A DNA stretch of 64,000 nucleotides, taken from Pseudorhodoferax aquiterrae (GTDB lineage Bacteria > Pseudomonadota > Gammaproteobacteria > Burkholderiales > Burkholderiaceae_C). The notes under the pieces were generated by a model. The model was given only the letters and a program-made list of their open reading frames with translations. It was not told the origin of the DNA and did no database searches. This document shows, in pieces, positions 28,056-36,714 of the stretch (positions within the stretch are counted from its first letter, which is position 1; each line of letters begins with the position of its first letter). The stretch is from the NCBI RefSeq assembly GCF_014652235.1, contig NZ_BMYK01000014.1:62001-126000 (forward strand), given 5' to 3'. Both the position numbers and the translations under genes were made by a program.

Positions 28056-29456
28056 ATGGCAGGTATGTTGGCGATCGTGGTGTCGTTGTTGTTGTTGATG
28101 TTCTTCGCGTACCGCGGGGTCACGGTGCTGCTGCTGGCACCGTTGATGGCCGCGCTGGCCGTGCTGCTGTCTGGCGATGCCGCGCTGCTGTTGCCGATTT
28201 ACACCAGCACCTTCATGCCCGCGCTGGCCAACTACGCGATGGCCTTTCTGCCGATTTTCCTGCTGGGTGCGCTGTTCGGCCAGCTCATCGCCGACTCGGG
28301 CGCGGCCCACACGCTCTCCAGCTGGATCGTGCGCGTGGTCGGCCAGCGCCATGCGGTGGTCGTCGTGGTGGCGGCCTGCGCGCTGTTGACCTATGGCGGC
28401 GTTTCGCTGTTCGTCGTGGCCTTCGCGGTCTACCCCATCGCCAAGGATCTGTTCCGCACGGCGCAGATTCCCAAGCGGCTGATCCCGGCGGCCATTGCGC
28501 TGGGTTCGTTCACCTTCACGATGACCGCCCTGCCCGGCACGCCGGCCATCATCAACGCCATCCCGGTCAAGTACTTCGGCACCAACGGCTTCGCCGCGCC
28601 AGGCCTGGGCCTGATCGCCGCCGCCATCATGCTGAGCGGCGGCCTGTGGTGGCTGCAGTCGCGCGTGGCGGCGGCGCGCCGGGCCGGCGAAGGCTATGGC
28701 GAGCATGAGGACGAGCAGGCCACCGCGCCCGCCGACGCGGCCATCAGCACGGCCGACATGCCGGTCTGGCAGGCCCTGCTGCCGCTGCTGCTGGTCGTGG
28801 GCATCAACGCGCTGTTCACCTACATCGTGTTCCCGGGCATGGACCTCGGATTCATGCGCGAGGCCTTCCCGAATCTGAACACCGCCACCAGCACCGGCCT
28901 GTGGTCGCTGATCGTGGCGCTGGCCGCCGCCTGCACGCTGCTCGTGCTGATGCGCCTGGGCCATTGGGCGGACCTCAAGACCAGCGTCAACAAGGGCGTG
29001 TTCGGCTTCATGCTGCCGCTGTTCAACACCGCATCGGAGGTGGGCTACGGCGCCGTGGTCGCCGGCCTGGCGGGCTTTGCCATCATCAAGCAGGCGGTGC
29101 TCAACGTCTCGCCCAACAACCCGCTGATCTCCGAGGCCATCGCCATGAACATCCTGGCCGGCATCACGGGCTCATCCTCGGGCGGCCTCAGCATCGCGCT
29201 GGAGGCGCTGGGCGCGGACTACCTGCGCATGGCGCAGGAGGCCGGCATCAGCGCCGAACTGCTGCACCGCGTGGCCGTGATGGCGGCCGGCGGCATGGAC
29301 ACGCTGCCGCACTGCGGGGCCATCATCACGCTGCTGGCGATCTGCAAGCTCACGCACCGGCAGTCGTACCTGAACGTCGCGGCCGTGACGATGGTGTTCC
29401 CGCTGGCGGCGCTGGTGACGGTCATCACGCTGGGGACGCTGTTCGGCAGCTTCTGA
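28056..29456 (+). CDS. GntP-family permease
   Basis: A 466-residue inner-membrane transporter with about 12 hydrophobic segments. The family pattern YTSTFMPALANYAMAFLPIF and TALPGTPAIINAIP in the first half, and ITGSSSGGLSIALEALG with MDTLPHCGAIITLL in the second half, are typical of GntP-like gluconate/hydroxy-acid:H+ symporters of the citrate/butyrate branch. AAGGGAG (28041-28047) fixes the ATG at 28056. A decayed copy of part of such a gene lies at 34.7 kb. Confidence 0.88.
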   Translation: MAGMLAIVVSLLLLMFFAYRGVTVLLLAPLMAALAVLLSGDAALLLPIYTSTFMPALANYAMAFLPIFLLGALFGQLIADSGAAHTLSSWIVRVVGQRHAVVVVVAACALLTYGGVSLFVVAFAVYPIAKDLFRTAQIPKRLIPAAIALGSFTFTMTALPGTPAIINAIPVKYFGTNGFAAPGLGLIAAAIMLSGGLWWLQSRVAAARRAGEGYGEHEDEQATAPADAAISTADMPVWQALLPLLLVVGINALFTYIVFPGMDLGFMREAFPNLNTATSTGLWSLIVALAAACTLLVLMRLGHWADLKTSVNKGVFGFMLPLFNTASEVGYGAVVAGLAGFAIIKQAVLNVSPNNPLISEAIAMNILAGITGSSSGGLSIALEALGADYLRMAQEAGISAELLHRVAVMAAGGMDTLPHCGAIITLLAICKLTHRQSYLNVAAVTMVFPLAALVTVITLGTLFGSF

Positions 29457-29468
29457 GGCCGCAGAGCC

Positions 29469-30617
29469 TCACGCAGACAGCAGGTCCACATAGGCCTGGT
29501 AGCCATAAACGCGGTTCTTCTTCTGCCCCGTGAGTTCGGTCACGATGCCCAGCGCCTCGAGCTGCCGCACCGCGGCGCTGGCGGTGGGAACCGTCGTCTC
29601 CAGCCGCTGGCGCACATGTTCCACGCTGAAGCGCGGCATCATCGGCAGCAACTCGAACAGCCGGTAGCTGGCCGACCCGGCCTGCGGCGAAGCCAGCAGC
29701 CGCCTGCGGTCTGCGGCGATCAGGCTGGCCACGTCGATGATGTTGCGCTCAGCCTCGGCCGCTGCCACGGCCACGCCCTCCAGGAAGAACGCCACCCAGC
29801 CCTCCCAGTCGCCCTCACTGCGAACGGCCGACAGACGCCGGTAGTACTCGGCCTGGTGCCGCTGGAGGTAGCCGCTCAGGTACATCAGAGGCTGCTGCAG
29901 CAGCCCCCAGTGCTCCAGCAGCGCTGCGATCAGCAGCCGCCCGATGCGCCCGTTGCCGTCCAGAAAGGGATGGATGGTCTCGAACTGCGCATGGACCAGC
30001 GCAATGCGCGCCAGCGGCGGCAGGTCTGGCGTCGGCGCATGGACAAAGCGTTCCAGGTCTGCGAGCAGCGCCGCAACCTGCTCGGGCGGGGGCGGCACGA
30101 AGGCCGCGTTGCCCGGCCGCGTGCCGCCGATCCAGTTCTGCGAACGGCGCAGTTCGCCGGGCTGCTTGCCGGCACCGCGCGCGCCGTCGAGCAGCAGCCG
30201 GTGCGCCTCGCACAACAGCCGCACACTGACCGGCAGGCCCTGCGGATCGCGCAGTTGCCCCTGCACCCAGCGGAAGGCGCGCAGGTAGTTGGTGACCTCC
30301 TCCACATCGTCGGTGTTGCCGATCTTGAGGCCCGCCTCCTCGTCGAACAGGTCGGTCAGCGTGGCCTGCGTGCCCTCGATCTGCGAAGTAAGCAAGGCCT
30401 CCTTGCGGATGGCGCTGTAGAGCAACCAGTCGACCGACGGCACGAGGCCCGACACCCCGGCGAGCCGCGCAAGGGCGAGCTCCGCGTGCCGGCTCTGGTC
30501 GATGAAACAGTTTGGCGCCAGTGGCGGATCCGCTGGCGGCAGAGGCTGCGGCACAAAAGCGCGCACAACCTCACCCAAGGTCGTTGTGATCGCGTAAGTG
30601 CCGGTGATACGGGGCAT
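29469..30617 (-). CDS. Fic-family AMP transferase with N-terminal inhibitory motif
   Basis: A 382-residue protein. The complete Fic motif HPFLDGNGRIGR is at residues 216-227. The self-inhibitory motif TSQIEG (77-82) matches (S/T)xxxE(G/N), so the enzyme should be kept off until the helix moves. Residues 310-375 look like a winged helix (RFSVEHVRQRLETTVPTASA). Fic proteins of this chromosomal type AMPylate protein targets and may regulate themselves. A TTG nine bases upstream (30626) is in frame, but the ATG at 30617 is preferred. An 11-bp-arm inverted repeat lies upstream. Confidence 0.9.
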   Translation of the reverse strand: MPRITGTYAITTTLGEVVRAFVPQPLPPADPPLAPNCFIDQSRHAELALARLAGVSGLVPSVDWLLYSAIRKEALLTSQIEGTQATLTDLFDEEAGLKIGNTDDVEEVTNYLRAFRWVQGQLRDPQGLPVSVRLLCEAHRLLLDGARGAGKQPGELRRSQNWIGGTRPGNAAFVPPPPEQVAALLADLERFVHAPTPDLPPLARIALVHAQFETIHPFLDGNGRIGRLLIAALLEHWGLLQQPLMYLSGYLQRHQAEYYRRLSAVRSEGDWEGWVAFFLEGVAVAAAEAERNIIDVASLIAADRRRLLASPQAGSASYRLFELLPMMPRFSVEHVRQRLETTVPTASAAVRQLEALGIVTELTGQKKNRVYGYQAYVDLLSA

Positions 30618-30644
30618 GGAAAGCAAGCTTTGCGATGGGCAGGG

Positions 30645-30670
30645 TCAAATTAAAGCATTCTTTAATTTGA
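30645..30670. promoter_or_regulatory. Perfect 11-bp-arm inverted repeat upstream of fic
   Basis: TCAAATTAAAG-CATT-CTTTAATTTGA is a perfect dyad whose inner edge is 28 bases from the fic start codon. It is A+T-rich in otherwise G+C-rich DNA and would overlap any fic promoter. It is not followed by a T-tract. The Fic protein has a C-terminal winged-helix-like region, so autoregulation through this site is a reasonable inference. Confidence 0.65.
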
Positions 30671-30847
30671 AGCGAGTCCATGAAAGAAGGCTTTCACATG
30701 ATCGCCGTCCATGCCGGTCACCGTCGCCGCCGCAAGCATCGGCCGATGACGGCGCGCGCGCTGGAGACGCTGTTCGGCAGCGCCTGAAGGCCACGGCGCC
30801 GCCAGCCGCCGCCATGGGCGTGACGGACAACCGGACGACCCAACGCC

Positions 30848-31420
30848 TCAGCTTGCCTTGCGCCGGCGCATCAGCAGCAGGCCCGCCAGCGCCGCGCCCA
30901 TCAGGGCGGTCGTCGCGGGCTCGGGCACGGACGTCACCGTGACCTCGTCCAGCGACAGGAAGCCGACCGGGTCGAAGAAGTCGAAGCTCAGCGTCATGTT
31001 CTCCGCCGTGGTGAGGCCGCTGAACTGGTAGACCACGTAGTCGCTGGCCACGGGATCGGTGATCGACAGCAGCGTCTTGCCGCCGAAGCTCACCGTGAAG
31101 CTGCTCGGCATGCCGCCATCGGGCATGAACGCGAACGCCAAGGTCCAGGTCTTGCCGATGCTGCCGACATCGATGGTCTGCGCGATCCCGCCCTGCGACG
31201 AGAAGGGGCCGAAGTAGGCGCTGCAATTGCCCGCATACACGCTGGCGCCGGGCCCGGCGCACTGCACGCCGTTGAAGTCGGACTCACCGGTCTGCGTCCA
31301 GCCGGAGAAATCGCCGGTCTCGAACCCGCCGTTGGTGACGAGGTTGGCCTGCGCCGGGGCCGCAAACACCGCCGTGGCGGCCAGCGCGAGGCCTGCGATC
31401 GACGAACCGATTTTTTTCAT
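30848..31420 (-). CDS. PEP-CTERM sorting-signal protein
   Basis: A 190-residue exported protein with a signal peptide ending near APAQA-NLVTNG. The mature part starts with the NGGFETGDFSGW motif common in PEP-CTERM proteins with a carbohydrate-binding-like fold. The tail is VPEPATTALMGAALAGLLLM followed by RRRKAS. AAGGA seven bases before 31420 favours that ATG over the one six bases upstream. It lies 44 bases downstream of the subtilisin-like gene on the same strand. Confidence 0.92.
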   Translation of the reverse strand: MKKIGSSIAGLALAATAVFAAPAQANLVTNGGFETGDFSGWTQTGESDFNGVQCAGPGASVYAGNCSAYFGPFSSQGGIAQTIDVGSIGKTWTLAFAFMPDGGMPSSFTVSFGGKTLLSITDPVASDYVVYQFSGLTTAENMTLSFDFFDPVGFLSLDEVTVTSVPEPATTALMGAALAGLLLMRRRKAS

Positions 31421-31464
31421 GCTCATTTCCTTCAGTAGACAAACAAAACGGGTGCGGCGCGCCA

Positions 31465-33948
31465 TCACACCGCGGTGACCGTCACGCGGCCGCCCTGGTA
31501 GGAGATGCGGAACTGCCGCCCGCCCGACGGGAAGCTGGCGCCCTCGGGCAGGCCTGCGAAGGTGCCGAGGATGCTGCTGGCCTGGATCAGCGTATAGCTC
31601 TCGCCCGCGTTCGGCGCCACCGCCGCCGACAGGCTCAGGCTGCCGCCCAGCGCCACGCTGCCCGAAGCCACCAGGCGCGAGGACACGCCGCCGCCCTTGA
31701 GCGTGGCGGCGAACGCGCCGCCCAGGCCGATCTTGGCCGTGGTCGCACGCAGCACATCGCCCGCGGCCACCGTCACATCGGCCACCACGGCGGTGACGCC
31801 CGCGGCCTCGGCCGCGGTGACGCCCGGCGCCAGCACGCCGCCGCTCATGACGACGATGGCGCCCGCCACCGTGCCCGTGCCGCCCAGCGTGCCGCCGCTG
31901 GTGACCGTCACGCCCGAGCCGTTGGTGCCGACCACCGACAGCTTGCCGCCCGCCACCGTCGAGCCGCCCGCATAGCTGTTGTTGCCCGTGAGGATCAGCG
32001 TGCCGCTGCCGGTCTTGGTCAGCGAGGCCGTGTACTGGCCGCGGTCGATCTTGCTCTGGATGTAGTCCGCGCGCGCGTCCATCCACTCCTTGCGCCAGGC
32101 CACCGCATTCGCATAGGGGATCTTGTCGTAGGTCTCGGGCCGGCCGTTGGTGATGGCCTGGATGGCCGGGTCGTTCAGCAGGCCCTGGACCATGAAGGCC
32201 TGCGGGCTCAGCGTGCCGTTCTGGTTCAGCACGTTGGGGCCGAAGGGGCCGGCCAGCGCGATGCCCTGCTGCTTGTAGCTGGCCAGCCACTGGCGGTCTT
32301 CCTGCTCGCGCTGCTTGACCGCGACCTGGCCGATGTCGTTGGACCAGACGTCCAGCGGGGCCTTGTTCATGGCGTAGACCATGGGGGCCAGGAACTGACG
32401 CGGGCCGTGCACGCCCTTGGCCAGATCGGGAATGCCCCAGCCCCAGCGCTCGTCCGGCAGGCCGTCGGGTGCGGTCCAGGCGATGGAGGCGCCGGTGGGC
32501 GAGGTCTGGCCCGTGCCCAGGAAGCGCACGCCGTCGGACATGCGGTTGTTGGCCGTGGTCAGCATCACGTCACGCACCTGCTTGGCGTCCATGTTCGGGA
32601 AGCGCGAGAGCAGCACACCCATCACCGCGGTGGCGACCGGCGTGGCCGGCGAGGTGCCGCTGGAGTTGGAGTAGTTGGTGTCGCCCGCGCTGCTCGTAGT
32701 GCGCACGCTGTTCGACGGGGTGGACACGGACCACCACTTGGCCAGCCCCGCCTCGTTGTAGCCGAACTGCTTGGTGTATTCCGGGTTGGCCGCCGTCGGC
32801 GGCTGCACGCCGCCCACGGCCACGAACTGGTTCTCCGCCAGCGGGTTGAACAGCGGGTACGCGGGGCGGAAGTACGGGTTGCTCCAGTCGTTGTTGCCGG
32901 CCGAGCGCACGTTGACGGTGCCGGTGACCTTGATGGCCTCCCAGATCGCGTCCATGAACGAGCGCCCCGGGTAGGCCGGGTTGTACTGGATGCCGCCGGC
33001 CGAGTAGGTCTTCTTGGTGAAGAAGTACTGGTACTCCAGATCCTTGAAGGTCTCGTTCGGGATCATGGTCGCCATCGCGGCGGGGTTGGCGCTGTCCTTG
33101 CCGGCGATCTGGTACGCATTGGCCAGGTTGCCGTTGGCGCCCAGGTCGTTGCCCGACGCGTCGAACTGCGTGCGGTTCAAGGTCTGGACATAGGAGCCCC
33201 AGCTGCTGTTGATCACCTGGGCGCCAGCATCCACCAGGGCCTTGTTGGCCGTGTACCAGTACACGTAGTCGTGGAAGGGGCCGTGCGACTGCGTGTCGGA
33301 GCCGCCGGTCTTGGCCACGACCATCTTCGAGGCGAAGGCGATGCCGTGCTGGTCCAGGCCGTCGCGGATGCCGGAGGTCACGCCCAGCATGCCGGTGCCG
33401 TGCGAGTAGTCGCTGGTGCGCGCCTGGTCGCCATCGACCACGAAGGCCTCGCCGGCCGTGAACGGGTTGCCCGGCGTGGGCGTGCTGCGGTAGCCGAAGC
33501 CCGAGGTGGCATAGACGCCGCCGGCCCGCACCGGCGCGATCATGGTGGTCTGGAAGCCCTGGTGCGTGGTGCGGTAGCCCGAATCCATCATGCCCAGCGT
33601 GACGCCCTGGCCGTAGTAGCCCAGCGCGTAGGCCGTGGACGCGTTGACGGCGACGAGCTGCCACGGGGCCGTGATGGCCGTGCCACTGCCCAGCGTGCCG
33701 AAGTAGGTGCCGTACTCGGGCGTCTCCCAGCTGGCCTTGGCGCCGGGCACTTCGGCCGCGCTGCGGGCGACGAAGCCGGGGTCGCCGGGGTAGGACCACT
33801 GGTTGGCGCCGGCCGGTGCGGCCAGCAAGGCCAGCAGCGACAGGCAGGCCAGCTGCACGTGCATGTTTTTCAGCGCCGGTGGCGTGGCGCGTGGGCGCCG
33901 TGCGCGCGCTGTGCGCCGTGTGCCATGGCTGCGGATTTCCTGGTACAT
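31465..33948 (-). CDS. Subtilisin-like (S8) protease with autotransporter-type repeats, no visible barrel
   Basis: An 827-residue protein. The catalytic triad is visible: D122 (GMMDSGY), H183 (YSHGTGMLG) and S433 (SGTSPATP), with oxyanion N352. Residues 675-700 hold an autotransporter-associated strand repeat (GSGTLILTGNNSYAGGSTV), and Gly/Ala/Val-rich beta sequence follows to the C-terminus at GGRVTVTAV. The roughly 260-residue beta-barrel of classical autotransporters is missing. A hydrophobic signal lies at about 30-47, giving a long basic N-region from the ATG at 33948, or a normal one from M29. Confidence 0.85.
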   Translation of the reverse strand: MYQEIRSHGTRRTARARRPRATPPALKNMHVQLACLSLLALLAAPAGANQWSYPGDPGFVARSAAEVPGAKASWETPEYGTYFGTLGSGTAITAPWQLVAVNASTAYALGYYGQGVTLGMMDSGYRTTHQGFQTTMIAPVRAGGVYATSGFGYRSTPTPGNPFTAGEAFVVDGDQARTSDYSHGTGMLGVTSGIRDGLDQHGIAFASKMVVAKTGGSDTQSHGPFHDYVYWYTANKALVDAGAQVINSSWGSYVQTLNRTQFDASGNDLGANGNLANAYQIAGKDSANPAAMATMIPNETFKDLEYQYFFTKKTYSAGGIQYNPAYPGRSFMDAIWEAIKVTGTVNVRSAGNNDWSNPYFRPAYPLFNPLAENQFVAVGGVQPPTAANPEYTKQFGYNEAGLAKWWSVSTPSNSVRTTSSAGDTNYSNSSGTSPATPVATAVMGVLLSRFPNMDAKQVRDVMLTTANNRMSDGVRFLGTGQTSPTGASIAWTAPDGLPDERWGWGIPDLAKGVHGPRQFLAPMVYAMNKAPLDVWSNDIGQVAVKQREQEDRQWLASYKQQGIALAGPFGPNVLNQNGTLSPQAFMVQGLLNDPAIQAITNGRPETYDKIPYANAVAWRKEWMDARADYIQSKIDRGQYTASLTKTGSGTLILTGNNSYAGGSTVAGGKLSVVGTNGSGVTVTSGGTLGGTGTVAGAIVVMSGGVLAPGVTAAEAAGVTAVVADVTVAAGDVLRATTAKIGLGGAFAATLKGGGVSSRLVASGSVALGGSLSLSAAVAPNAGESYTLIQASSILGTFAGLPEGASFPSGGRQFRISYQGGRVTVTAV

Positions 33949-34669
33949 CCCTGATCCCTCAATTGACGTTGGACTTGGCGGGCTGCCACGCGCAGCGGAC
34001 ATGCCACGCAAGGCCGGTGCGCGCATGCAGCCCTTCTAGAGGACAAGACCCTCGTGGCTTGCAGCGCACGATCCGTGCCATCGGTGAGAACTCGATTTGC
34101 GTGGGATGCCACGGGTCTTTACGAGCTGCCGCGAGTTGGGGAATGGCTGCTGCGTTTGCACCTCTGAGGGCCGCCGGCACATGCATGGCCGAGGCACAGG
34201 GGCGGTCGCCGCTTCTGTGCAAAGGAGCCGGCCGGCCGGTCGGAGGCCCTGGCCGGCGGGTCGATGGCGACGCGCGACGAAGCCCGCAATGGACGGTTTT
34301 CCGAACGACCCGCACGTCAACGTTCGGCCACCCGAACGGAAACTGGAGCGGCGCGCTCCCGCCGCAGCAGCTGTCTGCAAGGCGGACGAAAGAGAATGCT
34401 GGGTGGCTCAAAAAAACCACAAGGTGCACAAAGCCGGCGCCGGCGGGCGTGTAGGGTGCCGCGAAGGCATGCAGCGCCGTTTAGCTGGTCCACTGACTCC
34501 GTGTGCTTCCTGCACTGGGCCGCGTCGATCCGCTGGAGCCGATGCCGCCGGCTGGCCGTACGTCCTCTTGGTGAGTCGGAAACCACGGAGCCAGGCTCCT
34601 GCCTGTGCGGTCTGCCCCCAGCCGACAACCCCGTCGCCGGAGTGGGAACGCGCCTGCCACCGGCCGCAC
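33949..34669. other. Gene-poor region at the left shoulder of the accessory island
   Basis: About 720 bases with no reading frame of convincing protein character on either strand. Composition changes gradually and runs such as seven A residues (34411-34417) appear in G+C-rich DNA. It looks like decayed sequence. I could not assign any family to it. Confidence 0.35.
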
Positions 34670-34836
34670 AGCAACCTTGATGCCTGCACCGTTCCACTAC
34701 CCGATGGGCTATTTGCAAGGTCCGTAGTTCGGCCAGCACATTCCCGACTCGGGCGCGGCGGACACGCTGTCTTGCCGGACCGTGGGCGTGTCGGCCAGCG
34801 CCATGCAATGTCGTGGGGCTAGCGGGCCTCGCAGAG
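34670..34836 (+). pseudogene. Decayed fragment of a GntP-family permease gene
   Basis: Read side by side, this stretch matches part of the intact GntP gene at about 28205-28390. Shared blocks include GTTCGGCCAGC, CGACTCGGGCGCGGC, ACACGCT, and TCGGCCAGCGCCATGC in the same order and spacing. Upstream the match continues with a one-base insertion at CAGCA(A)CCTT and about 12 bases lost before GTTCGGCC. The reading frame is broken by a stop (TAG at about 34726). It is a remnant of a paralogue or of a second copy, not a functional gene. Confidence 0.7.
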
Positions 34837-35189
34837 GCTTCGCTCCACCTTGGTCATCCGGCGCCACGTGTCAACAGGCCGCTTGGCAAGTGCCACTTCC
34901 ACCAAATGGAGGAAAACGGATGCGCTGAGATTTCAGTGGATGTACAAATCCCTTCTAGGATTGTTTCAGAAGGTTTCTGAATCGACCCCCTGTACGCGAG
35001 GGAGAAGACTCCGCACCAGTGCTGCGCAGAAGATCTGAGCAATTTATCGCTCCAATCTTGTAAAAAAAGAGCCATTTATTTCAACGCGAATTTCTTCCGT
35101 TGCGAAACCGAGAATATGAGGCATTGCTCGTTTGATGACAAGAATTAAGAGAAAACCTCTTATAGCCGAAGCAATAAAGAAATAAAGAG
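34837..35189 (+). promoter_or_regulatory. A+T-rich region upstream of the island operon with two dyads
   Basis: G+C drops visibly here. TTCAGAA-GGT-TTCTGAA (34965-34981) and TAAGAG-AAAAC-CTCTTA (35146-35162) are perfect inverted repeats. The second ends 27 bases before the kwaA ATG and overlaps a possible -10 (TTATAG/TATAGC near 35160-35166). No confident -35 is seen. A promoter and operator for the downstream genes must lie in this stretch. Confidence 0.45.
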
Positions 35190-35774
35190 ATGCAGTTCAA
35201 ATCAGTTCCGGCTTTCCTCATTTTTCTTGGATCTTACTTCCCCTTAGCTCTAATACTTGCGCTGCAGGACGTGAGCGAAAAAACATGGGAGTCTAATTTA
35301 TGCAAGAAGCTCACTGAATGCGTTTTACCAGAATTCAATCATCCAGCGCTTTCATCTTTCGGACTACTTTTAACTGGATTTTGCTTGGTTCTCACGCTCT
35401 ATGTTATTTCAAAAATTCGTTACAAATATCCTTTAAAAGTCGTTGAGTCGAAACCAATTCCCGGGGAACTTATAAGCTACAGCTTCCCATATATCGTTTC
35501 ATTTATGGGGGTTGACTATAGCTCCCCCGGAAAAATTGCAGGATTGGCAGCGTTCTTAATTTGGCTCTTCCTGATTACATACAAAGCACGCCAAATAATA
35601 ATGAATCCAATCCTCTTGATATTTGGCTGGAGCTTGTACGAGGCAAAAATATCGACAGGAAAACACGAGCGCAGTGTCAAAATTTTGAGCAAAACATTGA
35701 TTCCGCCGGGAGTCTATATCTGCCAAGAAATCCAAGGAAGTTACATTACTCTCGGAGAAACCGATAATGCCTGA
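35190..35774 (+). CDS. kwaA: Probable Kiwa anti-phage protein KwaA, membrane component
   Basis: A 194-residue protein with four hydrophobic segments at about residues 6-27, 50-71, 92-110 and 115-150, and a hydrophilic C-terminal tail (LSKTLIPPGVYICQEIQGSY). In Kiwa systems KwaA is a four-helix inner-membrane protein that detects infection and works with KwaB. The stop overlaps the start of the next gene by eight bases, the tight coupling expected for the pair. The call rests on size, topology and the partner, since KwaA sequences diverge. Codon use is A+T-rich, unlike the flanking genes. Confidence 0.75.
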   Translation: MQFKSVPAFLIFLGSYFPLALILALQDVSEKTWESNLCKKLTECVLPEFNHPALSSFGLLLTGFCLVLTLYVISKIRYKYPLKVVESKPIPGELISYSFPYIVSFMGVDYSSPGKIAGLAAFLIWLFLITYKARQIIMNPILLIFGWSLYEAKISTGKHERSVKILSKTLIPPGVYICQEIQGSYITLGETDNA

Positions 35775-36681
35775 TTTTTCTGCTTGGAGAACGTTCGATT
35801 ATGATTCCGCAACTGTCCAGCTCTGGGTCTTCAAAAAGAGTACAACAGGGCTTAAATTCCGAGCGTGGCACGTCAGAACTGACGAAACAATTGAGGCCCT
35901 GTTTAAAGAAACTATCAAACGAGAAGTCAACGCCACAAATGAAAAATTTGCGTACACTGCAATTGCACAGAACAACGAAGCGAGCTGCCTAGTACACGCG
36001 CTTGAAGATAGCGAAAATCTTATTACGCTACTAAATCTAGTTGATTCCCCCGAAGCCGAAAATACAGATGCCGAACTCAAGCACCTTAAGGGCGCTGCGG
36101 GTTATCTTGTGAAGTTTCAGAGCGGCGAACGCACCGTTTATGCAGTTCGCAGAACTGCCCCCAACTGGAAGCCAAGAGTTCGCAGCAGTCTAATTAACGC
36201 TATTTTCAAGAACGGCGAACTCTCCGCAACACCTGAAGAGACATTCTCTTTCGATTCGTTCTTCGATTTTTATTGCATAAATGAAACCGTGCTCGTCAAA
36301 TCGAAGCGTGCCTATGAAAGCACAATGTCTGAAAAAAAGAGCTATCAAAAGAATTTCGATAGTCTTACTCTCGATCCAAAATTCACCTCAATATTTTCCG
36401 ACATAATTCCACTGAAAGAATATGTTGGAACTAATGCCATGCAACTTCGAAGAATCACGGTGATTCAGCAGAAGGCCGTATATCTCCGAGAGGAATTTCC
36501 CGAGCGAGTTAGATTGGTGAACGGCACCCGAAATTATGGACTCAATTTCGACGCCGAGGGCAGAATAATAGTCTGCAGCAAGACCGCCAAAACGGTAATG
36601 CAAATACTTCTAGATCATCGCCTGCTTAGCGAAATAACAGACAGTATATATGATGTACAGGATACTGAGGCTGTTAAATGA
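35767..36681 (+). CDS. kwaB: Probable Kiwa anti-phage protein KwaB (DUF4868-like)
   Basis: A 304-residue soluble protein. The C-terminal two thirds fit the DUF4868 pattern: VKFQSGERTVYAVRRTAPNW, then SFDSFFDFYCINETVLVKSK, RAYESTMSEKKSYQKNFDSL and a helical region leading to RRITVIQQKAVYL. KwaB is the effector partner of KwaA and binds DNA in characterised Kiwa complexes. It overlaps kwaA by eight bases. Domain assignment is by eye and should be confirmed by profile search. The gene is A+T-rich and ends 33 bases before the ParA-like gene. Confidence 0.75.
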   Translation: MPDFSAWRTFDYDSATVQLWVFKKSTTGLKFRAWHVRTDETIEALFKETIKREVNATNEKFAYTAIAQNNEASCLVHALEDSENLITLLNLVDSPEAENTDAELKHLKGAAGYLVKFQSGERTVYAVRRTAPNWKPRVRSSLINAIFKNGELSATPEETFSFDSFFDFYCINETVLVKSKRAYESTMSEKKSYQKNFDSLTLDPKFTSIFSDIIPLKEYVGTNAMQLRRITVIQQKAVYLREEFPERVRLVNGTRNYGLNFDAEGRIIVCSKTAKTVMQILLDHRLLSEITDSIYDVQDTEAVK

Positions 36682-36714
36682 GCGGCCCAACCAAACTTCT
36701 ACCATTGCATATAA

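Noticed and set aside
34097-34822. A 241-codon forward ORF in the gene-poor region before the island
   Set aside because: The composition is Arg/Cys/Pro-rich with no domain pattern and it runs through the decayed GntP fragment in another frame.
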